A model generated the notes under the pieces. It made no database searches. It was not told where the DNA came from and saw only the letters and a list, made by a program, of their open reading frames with translations. A program made the translations under genes and the position numbers. From Gemmatimonadota bacterium (GTDB taxonomy: Bacteria; Gemmatimonadota; Gemmatimonadetes; Longimicrobiales; Gaopeijiaceae), in contig RFGQ01000510.1 in the NCBI GenBank assembly GCA_003695865.1, positions 1-5,582 on the forward strand: a stretch of DNA of 5,582 nt, written 5' to 3'. This document shows, one piece after another, positions 4,531 through 5,582 of the stretch (positions are counted from its first letter, which is position 1; every line of letters begins with the position of its first letter).

Positions 4531-5582
4531 GTGCCCGGTGCGCCCCGCATCCTCATGCTCGCCGGAGAGGCCTCGGGCGACCACCACGGCGCCGCCCTGG
4601 CGCGGGCGCTGCGCCGCCACTGGCCGGACGCGCGCCTCGAGGGTCTCGGCGGTCCGGCCATGGAGGCCGCGGGCGTGCGGCTGCTGGCCGGGCTCGATCG
4701 CCTGGCCGTGATGGGTCTGGCCGAGGTCGTGCGCCACCTGCCCGCCTTCATGGATCTGCTCAGGCGGATCGAGTGCCGCCTCGAGCGCGCGGACCTCGTG
4801 ATCCCCATCGATTACCCGGGCTTCAACCTGCGCGTCGCGCGGGCCGCGCACGCCCGCGGGGTGCCGGTGCTCTACTACATCGCGCCCCAGGTCTGGGCCT
4901 GGCGCCCGGGCCGTGCGGCACGGCTGGCGCGCTGGGCCGACCGCATCGCGGTCATCCTGCCCTTCGAGGTCGACGTGCTGCGGCGTGCCGGGGGCGACGC
5001 CCACTTCGTGGGTCACCCGTTGTTGGACGACTATGCTGCCGACGGCGACGGGAAACGGGCGGAGGCGGACCGAAGCGCCCTGCGTGCGGCGGGCCTCGAC
5101 CCGACGCGCCCGATCCTGGCCGTGCTCCCCGGCTCACGCCGTCAGGAGCTGGCCCGCCACCTGGAGTGCTTCGCGCGGGCGGCGCGGGAGCTGATGCGGC
5201 GCAGCGGCGAGGGCCTGCAGGCTGCGCTGGGCCGAGCGCCGGGCGTGGCGCGCGCCGCGCTCGAGCCCGCGGGCCTGCCCGTGGTGGACGACACGCGGGC
5301 GCTGCTGCGGGCGGCCAGGGCCGCGCTCGTGAAGTCGGGCACGTCCACGCTGGAGGCCGCGCTGGCCGACACGCCCCTGGTCGTGGGGTACCGCACGCAC
5401 CCGCTCACGTACGCGGTGGCGCGGCGGCTGGTGCGCCTCGACTCGATCGCGTTGGTGAACCTGGTGGCGGGCCGCCGGATCGTGCCCGAGCTGGTGCAGG
5501 GCGACCTGACCCCGTCGGCCCTCGCCGACGCGGCCGAGCCGCTGCTCGACGCGGCGGCGCCCGCCCGGGCGGCGCAGCTCGA
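4531..5582 (+). CDS. lpxB: LpxB, lipid-A-disaccharide synthase (3' partial)
   Basis: GT19-family, membrane-associated glycosyltransferase that condenses lipid X with UDP-2,3-diacylglucosamine to form tetraacyl-disaccharide 1-phosphate. The frame is open to the right edge; 350 residues are seen against 382 in E. coli, so roughly the last 25-40 are missing. Hallmarks in order are ILMLAGEASGDHHGA (7-21), GLGGPAMEAAG (38-48), IPIDYPGFN with Asp94 (E. coli Asp98), YYIAPQVWAWR (115-125), ILPFE (142-146), FVGHPLLD (159-166), LPGSRRQE with Arg203 (E. coli Arg201), KSGTSTLEAAL with Glu275, VVGYR, and NLVAGRRIVPELVQ with Asn310 and Glu320. The segment between LPGSR and KSGTS is a little shorter than in E. 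coli. GTG 4531 was chosen because GAGG (4522-4525) precedes it by 5 nt and the conserved sequence begins within six residues. It is probably co-translated with the upstream genes. Confidence 0.95.
   Translation, partial: MPGAPRILMLAGEASGDHHGAALARALRRHWPDARLEGLGGPAMEAAGVRLLAGLDRLAVMGLAEVVRHLPAFMDLLRRIECRLERADLVIPIDYPGFNLRVARAAHARGVPVLYYIAPQVWAWRPGRAARLARWADRIAVILPFEVDVLRRAGGDAHFVGHPLLDDYAADGDGKRAEADRSALRAAGLDPTRPILAVLPGSRRQELARHLECFARAARELMRRSGEGLQAALGRAPGVARAALEPAGLPVVDDTRALLRAARAALVKSGTSTLEAALADTPLVVGYRTHPLTYAVARRLVRLDSIALVNLVAGRRIVPELVQGDLTPSALADAAEPLLDAAAPARAAQL

Overview
The window is a compact, one-directional (+ strand) lipid A (Raetz pathway) gene cluster from a very GC-rich Gram-negative bacterium. 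The order is lpxD (5' end outside the window), a fused lpxC-fabZ, lpxA, a Gfo/Idh/MocA-family oxidoreductase, a 44-residue single-pass membrane protein, and lpxB (3' end outside the window). The very high GC content, the frequent GTG starts and above all the LpxC-FabZ fusion point to the FCB assemblage. Such fusions are known from Bacteroidota, Chlorobiota and relatives, and the high GC fits Gemmatimonadota best. This placement is an inference; no marker gene in the window proves it.

Layout: positions 1-1012 hold most of LpxD (N-acyltransferase). Positions 1013-1241 are the only sizeable non-coding gap. It has GC-rich hairpins on its left and an AT-richer island around 1151-1175 that could hold a promoter for the downstream genes. 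From 1242 on the genes are packed tightly. lpxC-fabZ (1242-2522) overlaps lpxA (2519-3334) by an ATGA. lpxA overlaps the oxidoreductase gene (3331-4407) by another ATGA. The oxidoreductase gene overlaps the small membrane gene (4382-4516) by 26 nt, and lpxB begins 14 nt after that (GTG 4531). This is the layout of a single translationally coupled operon.

How the genes work together: LpxA puts a 3-hydroxyacyl chain on UDP-GlcNAc (or an amino analogue). The LpxC half deacetylates the product and LpxD adds the second 3-hydroxyacyl chain. A pyrophosphatase (LpxH, LpxI or LpxG; none seen here) then makes lipid X, and LpxB joins lipid X to UDP-diacylglucosamine to give the disaccharide. The FabZ half draws on the same 3-hydroxyacyl-ACP pool for phospholipid synthesis, so its fusion to LpxC puts two competing fates of that pool on one polypeptide. 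All catalytic residues I could check are present in the five enzymes.

The least explained parts are the oxidoreductase, which sits where gnnA lies in Acidithiobacillus ferrooxidans but has no gnnB aminotransferase beside it, the unrecognised 44-residue membrane protein, and a possible internal translation start that could release free FabZ from the fusion gene. Otherwise this is an ordinary core-metabolism region. I see no mobile element, CRISPR array, RNA gene or defence-type system.
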